A stretch of DNA of 64,000 nucleotides from positions 1-64,000 of IMG/VR virus record IMGVR_UViG_3300022890_000014; one strand, written 5' to 3'. Origin of the DNA: a virus. The notes under the pieces were generated by a model. It did not search any database. It was not told the origin of the DNA and saw nothing but the letters and a program-made list of their open reading frames with translations. The translations under genes were made by a program, and so were the position numbers. This document shows positions 14,884 to 22,754 of this stretch, piece after piece; within the stretch, counting starts at the first letter, position 1, and each line of letters begins with the position of its first letter.

Positions 14884-14900
14884 TGCGTAAGGCTTACGCA
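14884..14900. repeat. Dispersed palindrome, copy 10
   Basis: Perfect 17-nt copy, central G on +, immediately upstream of the helicase RBS. A second, shortened copy follows at 14912. Confidence 0.95.
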
Positions 14901-14911
14901 TCCATCTGAAT

Positions 14912-14926
14912 ACGTAAGCCTTACGG
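14912..14926. repeat. Truncated palindrome copy
   Basis: CGTAAGCCTTACG core (13 bp) is intact but the outer bases have diverged; it lies 11 nt from copy 10, in the gap after the portal gene. Confidence 0.8.
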
Positions 14927-14933
14927 TTACTAA

Positions 14934-16877
14934 CTAAGCATTCATGCCTTGTCTTGTTGCTTGTCTTTGCTCTGGAAGTGGAGACATATCAATTCCTTGC
15001 TGCTGAGGCATACCAACTTGCTGCTCTTGTGCGCTTATCGGCATTCCGTTCTGAGCTTGGGACTGCATTACTCCAGGATCAACACCCATAGCACCTGGGG
15101 TCATTCCTGGTTGCATTCCACCAGAGATTTCGTCCATTCTTAGTTCAATGAGTCTTACTAAGTTCGGACTTCTATCTCTAAGAATCTCAAGCATTTGCAT
15201 GCCAATTTCTTGACCCGATCTTCTAATGGTTCTGATGACGGAAGAAACCATATCATCGACGTTAGGATCTCTGTTCCCTTGTCGCCTCATGGCATACTCA
15301 AGGCTTGTCTTGGCCTTACTGTAAATAGCGTCCTTGGTAGAGTTCTCAATCTGAACTTGCATTGCATGCTGTGCGCTACCTTGATACTTAGCACCTAGCA
15401 CCATTTGACGGCCACTTATCTTAGCTTCGACTTCCATAGCCTTTTCTTTATACTTGGAACGAGCTTCTTCTTCAAGTGCTCTCTGCTTCATTTCAGTTTC
15501 CCAGTTCCATCCCCATTGATGTAAGAGGGCCTTAGCAGATAACATTCCCATTCCGTATAGCTGTATAGCTATTTGTTTCTGTTGTGGATCATCAGCCATC
15601 TTGAAGTCGGAGAACTTCACTTCTACAACTGGTATACCAAGATAAGGAGATAGTCTATCCATTACCCATCGAATCATATCTATTACTTGGTCTCTCCAGT
15701 TAAGGAAAGCATTCTCAAGCATTCTAAGACTAACGGAACTACCAGACCAGTTAAGGCCACCAAATACAAACTCAATCGGCGCACCCATTCCACCAGCGAT
15801 CTCTTTCTGTGCCTGATCGATCTCAGGAGTTAACAGAAGTGCTTTTGCATCTCCACCAACTCTCTGAACACCAAGAGGGCTGGACATAATAGCCTTGTGG
15901 TTTATGTCATTTCTATGTCTCTTTAGCTGCTCTGCTACATCACTTCTCCAACTCTTCAGCCCTATTTGCTTAATAGGATTGAATGTAGAAGTTGCCTGCG
16001 GATAGAATATGTCAAGAGGATTAGCTCTATCAACAGCTATAGCTTCTTGGGATTTGTTAAGAATTGTAGCGTAGTGTATCTTTTTATACACAGCCATTGG
16101 AACTGGCTTGCCCCAAGCCTCATCACCATCAGAAAGTCCCATAGTCTTCATGTGGTACATATTGTCATTGTCTATAACAACGAACCTATGCTTCTTCATG
16201 GCCTCTATGTATATGACTGGGATGCCTGCTATCTGATGCTTGTAGCCTTGGTTTATCTTACTTCTATACGAGTCAGGAACTCTATAGAAATATCTTGTCT
16301 TCTCTGGCATTTCTTTAGAGAATGATATAAATACATCCTCTACATCCCAAGAAAGAAGACTGACTCTCTCTCGATCATTAACTGCCATATCGACTGCTGT
16401 ATGTACGTGTCTTGTGTCACATTTATCACAGAAGCAGTAGAAGTTAGGATATTTGAAATCCCAATATGATGCCTGATCTTCCCATGTCTCATTGAAACAC
16501 GATGAGCATATAAACTTTCTTCGTGTTGGGAATCTTACAGACATAAGATGGTTTCCCATAGCGAAGTTGTTTAGTCCAGCATGTATACTGTACGACTTTA
16601 TTTTTAGGTTATCTTCCAGTATCCTTTTCCATGTCTTGCATAGCTTCTGGTTCTTGTCGCTAAACATGATGTCTGTAATAGCATACTGGGAGAACTTTCT
16701 TATAATAGCGGATACGATACTATGCCCGTAAAAAAACCTTTTAGCAGTAGAGAACAGTTCTCTTGCGCTTTGTGGGTGATATGTCGAGGCAATATCCAGA
16801 TAAGGATTTGAATATTTTATGTACGGATTATTTGAAGTACCCGTAAAAGAACCTGCTGTGGTTGTTATTGCAGACAT
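14934..16877 (-). CDS. Portal protein
   Basis: 647 aa. The central region has features of phage portals: a helical stem/wing region with NRANPLDIFYPQ and GGMGAPIEFVFGG-like segments, a long helix-rich C-terminal domain and a Gln/Met/Pro-rich tail. Portals form the dodecameric ring at one vertex through which DNA is packaged and ejected. An unusual insertion around residues 120-160 carries two CxxC pairs (CSSC and CDKC), which could bind zinc. It lies in the middle of the leader-bearing gene block; terminase and capsid genes must be outside this window. Confidence 0.8.
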   Translation of the reverse strand: MSAITTTAGSFTGTSNNPYIKYSNPYLDIASTYHPQSARELFSTAKRFFYGHSIVSAIIRKFSQYAITDIMFSDKNQKLCKTWKRILEDNLKIKSYSIHAGLNNFAMGNHLMSVRFPTRRKFICSSCFNETWEDQASYWDFKYPNFYCFCDKCDTRHVHTAVDMAVNDRERVSLLSWDVEDVFISFSKEMPEKTRYFYRVPDSYRSKINQGYKHQIAGIPVIYIEAMKKHRFVVIDNDNMYHMKTMGLSDGDEAWGKPVPMAVYKKIHYATILNKSQEAIAVDRANPLDIFYPQATSTFNPIKQIGLKSWRSDVAEQLKRHRNDINHKAIMSSPLGVQRVGGDAKALLLTPEIDQAQKEIAGGMGAPIEFVFGGLNWSGSSVSLRMLENAFLNWRDQVIDMIRWVMDRLSPYLGIPVVEVKFSDFKMADDPQQKQIAIQLYGMGMLSAKALLHQWGWNWETEMKQRALEEEARSKYKEKAMEVEAKISGRQMVLGAKYQGSAQHAMQVQIENSTKDAIYSKAKTSLEYAMRRQGNRDPNVDDMVSSVIRTIRRSGQEIGMQMLEILRDRSPNLVRLIELRMDEISGGMQPGMTPGAMGVDPGVMQSQAQNGMPISAQEQQVGMPQQQGIDMSPLPEQRQATRQGMNA

Positions 16878-16891
16878 GTATAAATCCTAAA

Positions 16892-16908
16892 TGCGTAAGG
16901 CTTACGCA
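16892..16908. repeat. Dispersed palindrome, copy 11
   Basis: Perfect 17-nt copy, central G on +, overlapping the last codons of the gene at 16902 and preceding the portal RBS. Confidence 0.95.
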
Positions 16909-17600
16909 GTAAATAGTCCTATGTTTCTGACCTGCCTCAGTCCCTTTAGAACTCTGTTCTTACACCACAGCTTACCGGCTTCCATCTTCAAGACTTGGGT
17001 AGACACAGCATCAGTGCTAGGTAGATCTAATATTTCCTGCTTCTTCTCTTCGTTGTTCCAAGCTTCTAAAACTTTCCTGTTAAGTTCAACAGCGTTGGAG
17101 TCAGAGGGTGAAAGCTCAATCATTTTATCATTTATCATGTGACCATTCAAGTTGTCCCCTACAGGACAAGCAACGAAACCCTGATCTATAAGGCAACATG
17201 CTATGTAAGTAATCACTTGCTCACTTATCCCGACTCCGATGCTCTCTGCAATATTATAAATATCCTCGAAGACATTCAGGGTGTACCATATCTCACCTAG
17301 GCTAGGTTTCTGCAATACGCCAAAGTCGTGAGCTATTCCAGCAAACGCCTGAGTTGTATCACCGAATATGTCTGCCTCAACCCAGGGAACAAAATGAGTA
17401 TCTTCCTCTAGTGCCTGATTCATACAGGCGGCAGTAGCGAAGATAGCACTCCATCTGTTGTCTGGAAGTGGCTCACCTATTTCTTGTCGGAATGTTTCAG
17501 GCTCCCACTCATACCACTTGCCTTCAAGATACTTATTGAACAGAGCTTTTATATAGATAGGAGTTGGATCTGATATAGACATTATCTCTTGTACGCTCAT
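16902..17600 (-). CDS. Hypothetical portal-adjacent protein
   Basis: 232 aa, acidic, mostly alpha-helical by composition, with no signal peptide or recognised domain. It overlaps the upstream gene by an ATGA junction and is followed directly by the portal gene, so a role in head assembly or the connector region is likely by position only. Cysteines are scattered and do not form a metal motif. Confidence 0.65.
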   Translation of the reverse strand: MSVQEIMSISDPTPIYIKALFNKYLEGKWYEWEPETFRQEIGEPLPDNRWSAIFATAACMNQALEEDTHFVPWVEADIFGDTTQAFAGIAHDFGVLQKPSLGEIWYTLNVFEDIYNIAESIGVGISEQVITYIACCLIDQGFVACPVGDNLNGHMINDKMIELSPSDSNAVELNRKVLEAWNNEEKKQEILDLPSTDAVSTQVLKMEAGKLWCKNRVLKGLRQVRNIGLFTA

Positions 17601-18601
17601 GTTACATCTAATCCTGCGACTGGGGTTGTTTGGTTTGATTTCAGGAAGTCAATAGGTCTAAGGTATTTTCTAGCCTTACCTTTTCTGAAGTCTAGCTTAT
17701 CGTATACAAAACCAAGAATACCTGTGCATATTGAAGACTTAGGTTTTTTTACTATTTCTTCTCTAATTCCACCACCACCAAGAGCGGCAAGATATAAGTT
17801 TCTATCAGAATAAGGAATACCCACAAGAGTTTTTGCTGTATTAACAGCCTTCTCTCTTTCTTTCTGTTTCACATCTGGCCTAACAGCGAGCATATCTTTA
17901 TTTAGCTTTGCCATGCTGTTTACCGAATGTATCCTGACCTTCTTTTTGCTGCCAGGTACATACTGTCCAAATGACTTTATTCCCTCGTAGGAATGAAGCA
18001 TCTTTCCTTCGCCAACATAGATGCCAGCGTGGGTCCATTTTGAGCCAGTAGTTATCTTACTAAGTGTATTCCAGATCTTTTCGCCTACACCAGCCTTACT
18101 CTCATTAGCACTAGTGAGAATTATGTCACCTGGCTCTAAGTGTTCAAGAAACTTCTTTGTTTTCTTCTCTACAGTTAGATCCATATCTCTTAGTTCTGCA
18201 AGACTGGCAGTCTTTTGCGACTCTTTCCAGTGAGGCTCAAGCACTACGTTTGCCCAGTCACCTCTGAATGGAACAGCCCTATCATCTATATAGTGGTCTG
18301 CTATTACTTTTCCTGAAGAGTTAGGAGGCTGGTCTGGACTTTCGTTTATGTAATCATACGGAAGGTCGTGAGCCTCCATATATCTAGCCATACCTTCTTT
18401 ATCGCCTCTCACAGAGAAGACTATGATTCTATAGCCTTGTGCCCGTAGGCTATCTAAGCCTTCTTTTGCACCTTCAGTAAGAGGTCCGTATCCACCTTCA
18501 CCAGGATTTATCTGTATGGTATCATCAAAGTCAACAGCAACGGTCTTTTGCCGTGCCGCAGTCTTGGTCATGCCAAGGAAGATTCCATCATAGATGCTCA
18601 T
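17597..18601 (-). CDS. Leader-bearing HAD phosphatase fused to a papain-like amidase domain
   Basis: 334 aa in three parts. The leader MSIYDGIFLGMTKTA is followed by a HAD-type domain with the DxDxT motif (D24-F-D26-D-T28) and IDDRAVPF; small phage HAD domains of this type often act as 5'-nucleotidases or polynucleotide phosphatases. From about residue 135 there is a permuted NlpC/P60 (YiiX-like) domain with GDIIL, a likely catalytic His in THAGIYVG and a Cys in SSICTGIL. In the family the permuted fold cleaves amide or acyl bonds. The pairing of a nucleotide phosphatase and a possible cell-wall or lipid hydrolase in one leader-bearing chain is unusual. Confidence 0.8.
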   Translation of the reverse strand: MSIYDGIFLGMTKTAARQKTVAVDFDDTIQINPGEGGYGPLTEGAKEGLDSLRAQGYRIIVFSVRGDKEGMARYMEAHDLPYDYINESPDQPPNSSGKVIADHYIDDRAVPFRGDWANVVLEPHWKESQKTASLAELRDMDLTVEKKTKKFLEHLEPGDIILTSANESKAGVGEKIWNTLSKITTGSKWTHAGIYVGEGKMLHSYEGIKSFGQYVPGSKKKVRIHSVNSMAKLNKDMLAVRPDVKQKEREKAVNTAKTLVGIPYSDRNLYLAALGGGGIREEIVKKPKSSICTGILGFVYDKLDFRKGKARKYLRPIDFLKSNQTTPVAGLDVT

Positions 18602-18611
18602 GATATGCTTC

Positions 18612-19076
18612 CTAGTCTGATAAAAGTTTGTATAGTCCGACGCCAGTTAGCCCAGCCATTCCAGCTAGACCGATGTTTCTGGCTATGTTTTTGGATCTAG
18701 TCAATTTTGCCATGTCGTCTGTTAGATTCTCAGCTAAAAGCTTTGCTTCCATAGCTTCGTTTGCAGCAACACCAGGAGCGCCAGTTGCATATAATTGAAT
18801 CGGATTTCTTTTCTTCAACTGGTCACTAAATATACCCTTGGCTTTTTCTCCAAGATTCATAATCTTGTCATCGCTTCCTACTATTGCTCTATCTAGGGAT
18901 TTTCCTAATTGACCTTGCCTTCCTGCGTCATAAGACCAGCCACCAAGTCCAGCGCCAGCGGTTACAGCAGATGCTAATCCCAGTAGGTTCTCTGGTAAGT
19001 CTTCAGCAGGAGGAAGATTATTAACTATGTTAGCAGTCTTGGTCATGCCAAGGAAGATACCTGTATATATGTTCAT
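18612..19076 (-). CDS. Leader-bearing hypothetical membrane-type protein
   Basis: 154 aa with the leader MNIYTGIFLGMTKTA. The DNA of the leader is nearly identical to that of the gene at 17597, pointing to a recent duplication of the 5' end. A Gly/Ala-rich hydrophobic segment lies around residues 30-50, and another at the C-terminus (NIGLAGMAGLTGVGLYKLL). Its ATG overlaps the stop of the Nudix gene (ATGA). No function recognised. Confidence 0.68.
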   Translation of the reverse strand: MNIYTGIFLGMTKTANIVNNLPPAEDLPENLLGLASAVTAGAGLGGWSYDAGRQGQLGKSLDRAIVGSDDKIMNLGEKAKGIFSDQLKKRNPIQLYATGAPGVAANEAMEAKLLAENLTDDMAKLTRSKNIARNIGLAGMAGLTGVGLYKLLSD

Positions 19077-19591
19077 TTTATTTTTTCCTTTAGATTTCTT
19101 AGTGCTTCGGACTCAAGCATACTAAGGTCAGAGAACTCACCACCAGACTTACCATATCGCTCTTGTCTTTTTATTGCTGTATCGATATTGATCCATTTTC
19201 CGTTCTTGAACTGATCTCCTTCGACACCAAAAAGGGAGTCATCTTTTTTATCGAATCTTCCTGCCCTAAAATACTGCTTATTGCCAGTAAAGTTTCTTCC
19301 CTTTTTCTTTGCTTTAGCTATCATTTCTTTAGACCACCTAATGTTTGAGGAGTCCACTCCGACTCCGTGGACATCTTTTAGTCTAAGTCCTGCCTCTTCT
19401 AATACTTCCATTCTAGCAGCTTGATTTATAGAGTTGTTGTTATCAACTCCACCGCCAGGGAATCTAAGTGTGTCTCTGTAGGGGCTTTCCTCTGCAAAGA
19501 CCTGTCCTTTATCATTGTACACAAAAACACCAACTCTTCTGCGAAGCTTGGCAGATTTTGTCATGCCAAGAAAGATGCCTTGATAAATCAT
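19073..19591 (-). CDS. Leader-bearing Nudix hydrolase-like protein
   Basis: 172 aa: leader MIYQGIFLGMTKSA, then a Nudix fold with GVFVYNDKGQVFAEE and a Nudix box at about residues 46-69. The core EVLEEAGL is kept, but the usual Arg before the first Glu is Met, and the Glu five residues after the glycine is replaced by Asn/Ser. Active Nudix enzymes hydrolyse nucleoside diphosphate derivatives; the substitutions make activity uncertain. The gene is part of the leader-bearing operon next to the portal. Confidence 0.82.
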   Translation of the reverse strand: MIYQGIFLGMTKSAKLRRRVGVFVYNDKGQVFAEESPYRDTLRFPGGGVDNNNSINQAARMEVLEEAGLRLKDVHGVGVDSSNIRWSKEMIAKAKKKGRNFTGNKQYFRAGRFDKKDDSLFGVEGDQFKNGKWINIDTAIKRQERYGKSGGEFSDLSMLESEALRNLKEKIK

Positions 19592-19603
19592 ATCTTTTCC
19601 TTA

Positions 19604-19620
19604 TGCGTAAGGCTTACGCA
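19604..19620. repeat. Dispersed palindrome, copy 12
   Basis: Perfect 17-nt copy, central G on +, overlapping the end of the gene at 19614 and abutting the RBS of the Nudix gene. Confidence 0.95.
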
Positions 19621-20771
19621 CTGGGAACTTCTTGGATTACTGGTGCTTCAGACATATCAATCCCACCACCGACAGATGGAATCATTGCAGCTATACCAGC
19701 TTGGTCTGGCTTAGGAAGTGAGGAAAGGATGGATACTGGATCAGATTGAATAGAATTCCAGAGTGTAGGGCCGTAGCTTGCAATGAACGTTTCTTTAGGG
19801 ATAGAACGGATCTGAGACTCAGTTACTTGAGTATCACCAAGAGTCATTGATTGTTCTGCTACCTTTGTGATATATCCACCATGAGTCGCTGCATATGGAT
19901 CGTCGATAGATTTGTCGTAGTATCTGTGGAGACCAGCAGCCTTATCAAGCTCAATCATTGCAGCGCAAGAGTTGTTAGCTCCAAGTTGATTAGCCTGCTT
20001 ATGAAGAGTCATAAATGGTGAACTGTCTATCTTGAACTCATCACAAAGGTTGAGTCTCTGAGCGATGTTCTCATCGAATCTTGAGCCGAAGCCGACACCA
20101 GCGTATTTAGCAATGGTGGGATTCATAAAGCTATCAAGTTGTCCGAACTCATCTGCTCTTGAGGCAACCTTGCATGAGAACTCAAAGCGTTCTTCTGGAG
20201 TGAATGAGTTTGCATTCTTATCTAAATACGCAGCGGCAACCTTGACTTGATCTATTTCGTGGAGAGGGTATCTATTGCGGATATTCGTGAGACCCCAGAA
20301 TCTTTTGTTACTATCAACGTTATTGTTAGTTGAAGCCACCTTTTGAATAGAAGGCATGCTGTACTCGAAGTCTTTAGCTCCTTCAACCCAAGTGTTACCC
20401 ATGCTCGGGAAGTCTTCTGCAATCTTGTGCATTGCTGGATTCACAGGGACATCCATTGCGGTTGCAGCCTTAGATATGTTTGCTCCAGCTATAGCCTGCA
20501 TTGCGTTGTTTAGTTCGCCAGCGGTTTTCATGAAGTACATGCCAGACATAAAGACCTGATTTCTATCAGACAAGGGGAAGTATTTCTTGACGCCACCAGT
20601 CTTTGTTATAAACACTAGTCCGAACTGGTCATCTCTCAGTACCTCTCTTTCCTCTGTGGAAAGAAGCTTTACAGAGGATGCTGTTTTCATAAGAGTATCT
20701 TTATCAATGTGCGCAGTAAGTTCTTTGAATATTGACAGGCCAGGGTCATCATATACATCGATTATAGACAT
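19614..20771 (-). CDS. Hypothetical virion-type protein
   Basis: 385 aa. The protein is soluble, helix-rich, without recognised catalytic motifs, and contains several KTA/KIA-type segments and a Pro-rich C-terminus. It is the first gene of the - strand operon that runs through the Nudix, HAD, portal and helicase genes, and it has the best promoter of that group just upstream. By position it may be a head or head-tail structural protein; I could not assign a family. Confidence 0.68.
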   Translation of the reverse strand: MSIIDVYDDPGLSIFKELTAHIDKDTLMKTASSVKLLSTEEREVLRDDQFGLVFITKTGGVKKYFPLSDRNQVFMSGMYFMKTAGELNNAMQAIAGANISKAATAMDVPVNPAMHKIAEDFPSMGNTWVEGAKDFEYSMPSIQKVASTNNNVDSNKRFWGLTNIRNRYPLHEIDQVKVAAAYLDKNANSFTPEERFEFSCKVASRADEFGQLDSFMNPTIAKYAGVGFGSRFDENIAQRLNLCDEFKIDSSPFMTLHKQANQLGANNSCAAMIELDKAAGLHRYYDKSIDDPYAATHGGYITKVAEQSMTLGDTQVTESQIRSIPKETFIASYGPTLWNSIQSDPVSILSSLPKPDQAGIAAMIPSVGGGIDMSEAPVIQEVPSA

Positions 20772-20800
20772 TTATTATATCTCCATTTTATTGTGGTTAA

Positions 20801-20836
20801 CTACACTATAATACCACACAAGGATATTACTGTCAC
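20801..20836 (-). promoter_or_regulatory. Sigma70-like promoter with extended -10
   Basis: On the - strand GTGACA, a 17-nt spacer, then TATTAT preceded by TGG. This has both a near-consensus -35 and an extended -10, upstream of the portal-region operon. Confidence 0.65.
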
Positions 20837-20863
20837 GTGTACGTGCATAACAACTAAGAATTA

Positions 20864-20881
20864 GGTATAAGATTAATAGAG
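20864..20881 (+). promoter_or_regulatory. Phage promoter, GGTATAAG-N5-TAGAG class
   Basis: GGTATAAG then TAGAG after five bases. The leader transcript to the gene at 21019 is about 140 nt and contains a CTCTGTG/CACAGAG hairpin at about 20938-20960. Confidence 0.6.
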
Positions 20882-21018
20882 AAGGATTAGGCCCCTTCTT
20901 GCTCTTGTCGTTTGATAGGAGTTGGTCGCTTAAGCAACTCTGTGCGTAAAAAACACAGAGTGCTTCTTCGGCCTTGCTAGTCACAATTTTGTGGCAACAA
21001 ATGGTCGAGGAGACTATC

Positions 21019-21489
21019 ATGGATGCCAAGTCCACCGAAGAAGAAGTCCAGGCCCAGGGCCAAGAAGAAGTCCAGGCGATGTTAAAGGAAGCGATGGAGG
21101 AGGCGATAGAGGAGGCGAAAGCCTCTCTCGCAGCCTCCCCCGCAGCCTCCCCCGCAGCCGCAGCCGCAGATCAGACTCTCCAAGAATGGCTTGGAGAGAA
21201 GATAGGCCCAGAGATGGCACTTGCGTGCCACTCGCACGACGCGAAGTCCGCAGTTATAAATTGTGGGATCCTGGCAAGATTCCTCAAGGAGAACGAGGCA
21301 GACATCGTAAAAGAACACAGTGTGGAGTTGTTATTTGAATGTAAAGTAATCTGCGCGGGGTTGGCGGACTTCCACCTCTATCGCCTGCGCAGAAAAGCGT
21401 ACACCTATACCAACCGAGTCCTCTTCCAAGCCGAAGGCATTGGTGCATGGCTCAAGTTCAAATTCTACAGTTTCGTCTACGGCATCTAA
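21019..21489 (+). CDS. Acidic/Ala-rich hypothetical protein
   Basis: 156 aa from the ATG at 21019 (GAGGAGA 7 nt upstream; earlier in-frame starts lack an RBS). The N-terminal third is Glu/Gln-rich and likely coiled-coil, followed by an ASPAASPAAAAA linker and a helical C-terminal domain with several Cys. The gene is much more GC-rich than its neighbours, especially in the Ala/Pro linker, and uses different codons, suggesting separate acquisition. It contains RRKAYT, close to the peptide encoded by the palindrome but with other codons. No family recognised. Confidence 0.65.
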   Translation: MDAKSTEEEVQAQGQEEVQAMLKEAMEEAIEEAKASLAASPAASPAAAAADQTLQEWLGEKIGPEMALACHSHDAKSAVINCGILARFLKENEADIVKEHSVELLFECKVICAGLADFHLYRLRRKAYTYTNRVLFQAEGIGAWLKFKFYSFVYGI

Positions 21490-21565
21490 GCCAGGCGAGA
21501 GTAGAACTTGAGACCGCTACAAAACAGCGGGATACAAATAGTTTTTTTAGCATGTATTTTTTTAT

Positions 21566-21582
21566 TGCGTAAGCCTTACGCA
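21566..21582. repeat. Dispersed palindrome, copy 13
   Basis: Perfect 17-nt copy, central C on +, directly upstream of a + strand promoter-like element. Confidence 0.95.
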
Positions 21583-21589
21583 TGGTATA

Positions 21590-21610
21590 TGGTATAAGAG
21601 ATTTACTGTA
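21590..21610 (+). promoter_or_regulatory. Phage promoter, TGGTATAAG class
   Basis: TGGTATAAG; the downstream TAG block is weaker (TTTACTG) than in its relatives. It precedes the three to four gene unit at 21642-23794. Confidence 0.55.
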
Positions 21611-21641
21611 AACAATTAACAAAAATAGACAAGGAGATGCT

Positions 21642-21920
21642 ATGTGCAGAATAGGAAAGATTGTAATAGAGTCGAGGAGTTCCGCTACCAATGACTGCTA
21701 CGGCTGCATAGCAGAGAACTGGGATTCCTGTAAGGAGTTTAGGAACGCCGTTGGTGGATGTGGCGAACCTGATGACAAAGCAGGTAGAATCTTTGTGTTT
21801 GTGAACTCAGGTCATAAAGCAGATCTAGTAGATGAGATCGAGAACTTGAAAGCTAAACTTAAAGATGCCGAAGTTCCCGCTAGCGCATCTAAAAGAAAAA
21901 TTGATAGGCTAAACAAATGA
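21642..21920 (+). CDS. Hypothetical Cys-containing protein
   Basis: 92 aa with a strong RBS (AAGGAGAT). The N-terminal half has several cysteines (C2, and a CYGC pair near residue 19-22) that could hold a metal; the C-terminal half is a short coiled coil (DLVDEIENLKAKLKDAE). It overlaps the next gene by ATGA, so the two are co-translated. Function unknown. Confidence 0.7.
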   Translation: MCRIGKIVIESRSSATNDCYGCIAENWDSCKEFRNAVGGCGEPDDKAGRIFVFVNSGHKADLVDEIENLKAKLKDAEVPASASKRKIDRLNK

Positions 21921-22723
21921 AACGAATGACTCTCACGATAGACCCTCCAATCACTGAGCATTGTAGGGAGTGTAGCTACGAAGCATCAGTAAGCTTTACT
22001 GAACAAAGTGAATCATGTCCTGAATGCAGAAAGGCTACTGTGAATCCTGGCAGAAGAATAAAAGCTGAAGACAAACCAGTATCGGTGAATGCCATAACTA
22101 GCTCTACAAATGAAGGTATTCTAAGAACATACGTATTCAGCAATATTCCTGGGTGTGTCGATGTTGTATTTAGTTTGAAGTCTAACAATCTTATTCCTAC
22201 AGAAGATCCACTTAATGTGATAAACGAGATTATTTTCGCTCTGGATATAGTCTTTACGCACAAAGATCATAACAAGGCAGCTATGGTCCAAAGAGTCTTA
22301 TCATCCGATAGCGAAATTGCCAGACAGAAGAAGTTGAGATTCAAGCAAAGAAAACTCGATCTTGAGGAGGAAATCTACCGACTAAATGAAGAGTTCCAGT
22401 GTTACTGCAAGAGTGATACTGCACTAGAGAAGTTCAAGATCGAAGGAAGAACTCGGTTCGCTGCCATGCAAGATATACTTGTTATGTGTACTGATTCACC
22501 CAACGACATCATCTCAATTCTGAGAGAAGTTCCAGATCAAAGCCAAGCAAGAAGGCTGATGAACAGAGTGTTCTGGGAAGACTCTTTGAATATTGTGGCC
22601 GGAAATGTTGTTGGCTCCCTTGAAGGAATGGGCCTTACTATGGCATTTATAGATGTAATGAAGGAGAGATTTACTAATCAAGAAGATGTTATCGAAGAAA
22701 TCCGAAAGATGTACCAAGACTAA
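21917..22723 (+). CDS. Zinc-ribbon hypothetical protein
   Basis: 268 aa. Residues about 16-38 contain two CxxC pairs (CREC and CPEC) spaced as in a small zinc ribbon. The rest is helical and charged, including a coiled-coil-like segment around residues 135-160. Such N-terminal ribbons occur in nucleic-acid-binding or assembly proteins, but no specific family is evident. It is second in the 21642 operon, and the palindrome lies between it and the next gene. Confidence 0.68.
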   Translation: MKRMTLTIDPPITEHCRECSYEASVSFTEQSESCPECRKATVNPGRRIKAEDKPVSVNAITSSTNEGILRTYVFSNIPGCVDVVFSLKSNNLIPTEDPLNVINEIIFALDIVFTHKDHNKAAMVQRVLSSDSEIARQKKLRFKQRKLDLEEEIYRLNEEFQCYCKSDTALEKFKIEGRTRFAAMQDILVMCTDSPNDIISILREVPDQSQARRLMNRVFWEDSLNIVAGNVVGSLEGMGLTMAFIDVMKERFTNQEDVIEEIRKMYQD

Positions 22724-22724
22724 C

Positions 22725-22741
22725 TGCGTAAGCCTTACGCA
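22725..22741. repeat. Dispersed palindrome, copy 14
   Basis: Perfect 17-nt copy, central C on +, 1 nt after the stop of 21917-22723 and just before the RBS of the next gene. Confidence 0.95.
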
Positions 22742-22754
22742 AACGGAGATAGAT

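Noticed and set aside
20991-21338. Arg-rich 115-codon frame (protamine-like) overlapping 21019-21489
   Set aside because: It is a shadow of the GC-rich Ala/Pro region in another frame; the acidic frame has the RBS.
21514-21530. Terminator after the GC-rich gene
   Set aside because: CCGCT/AGCGG hairpin has its T run 14 or more nt away, too far for an intrinsic terminator.
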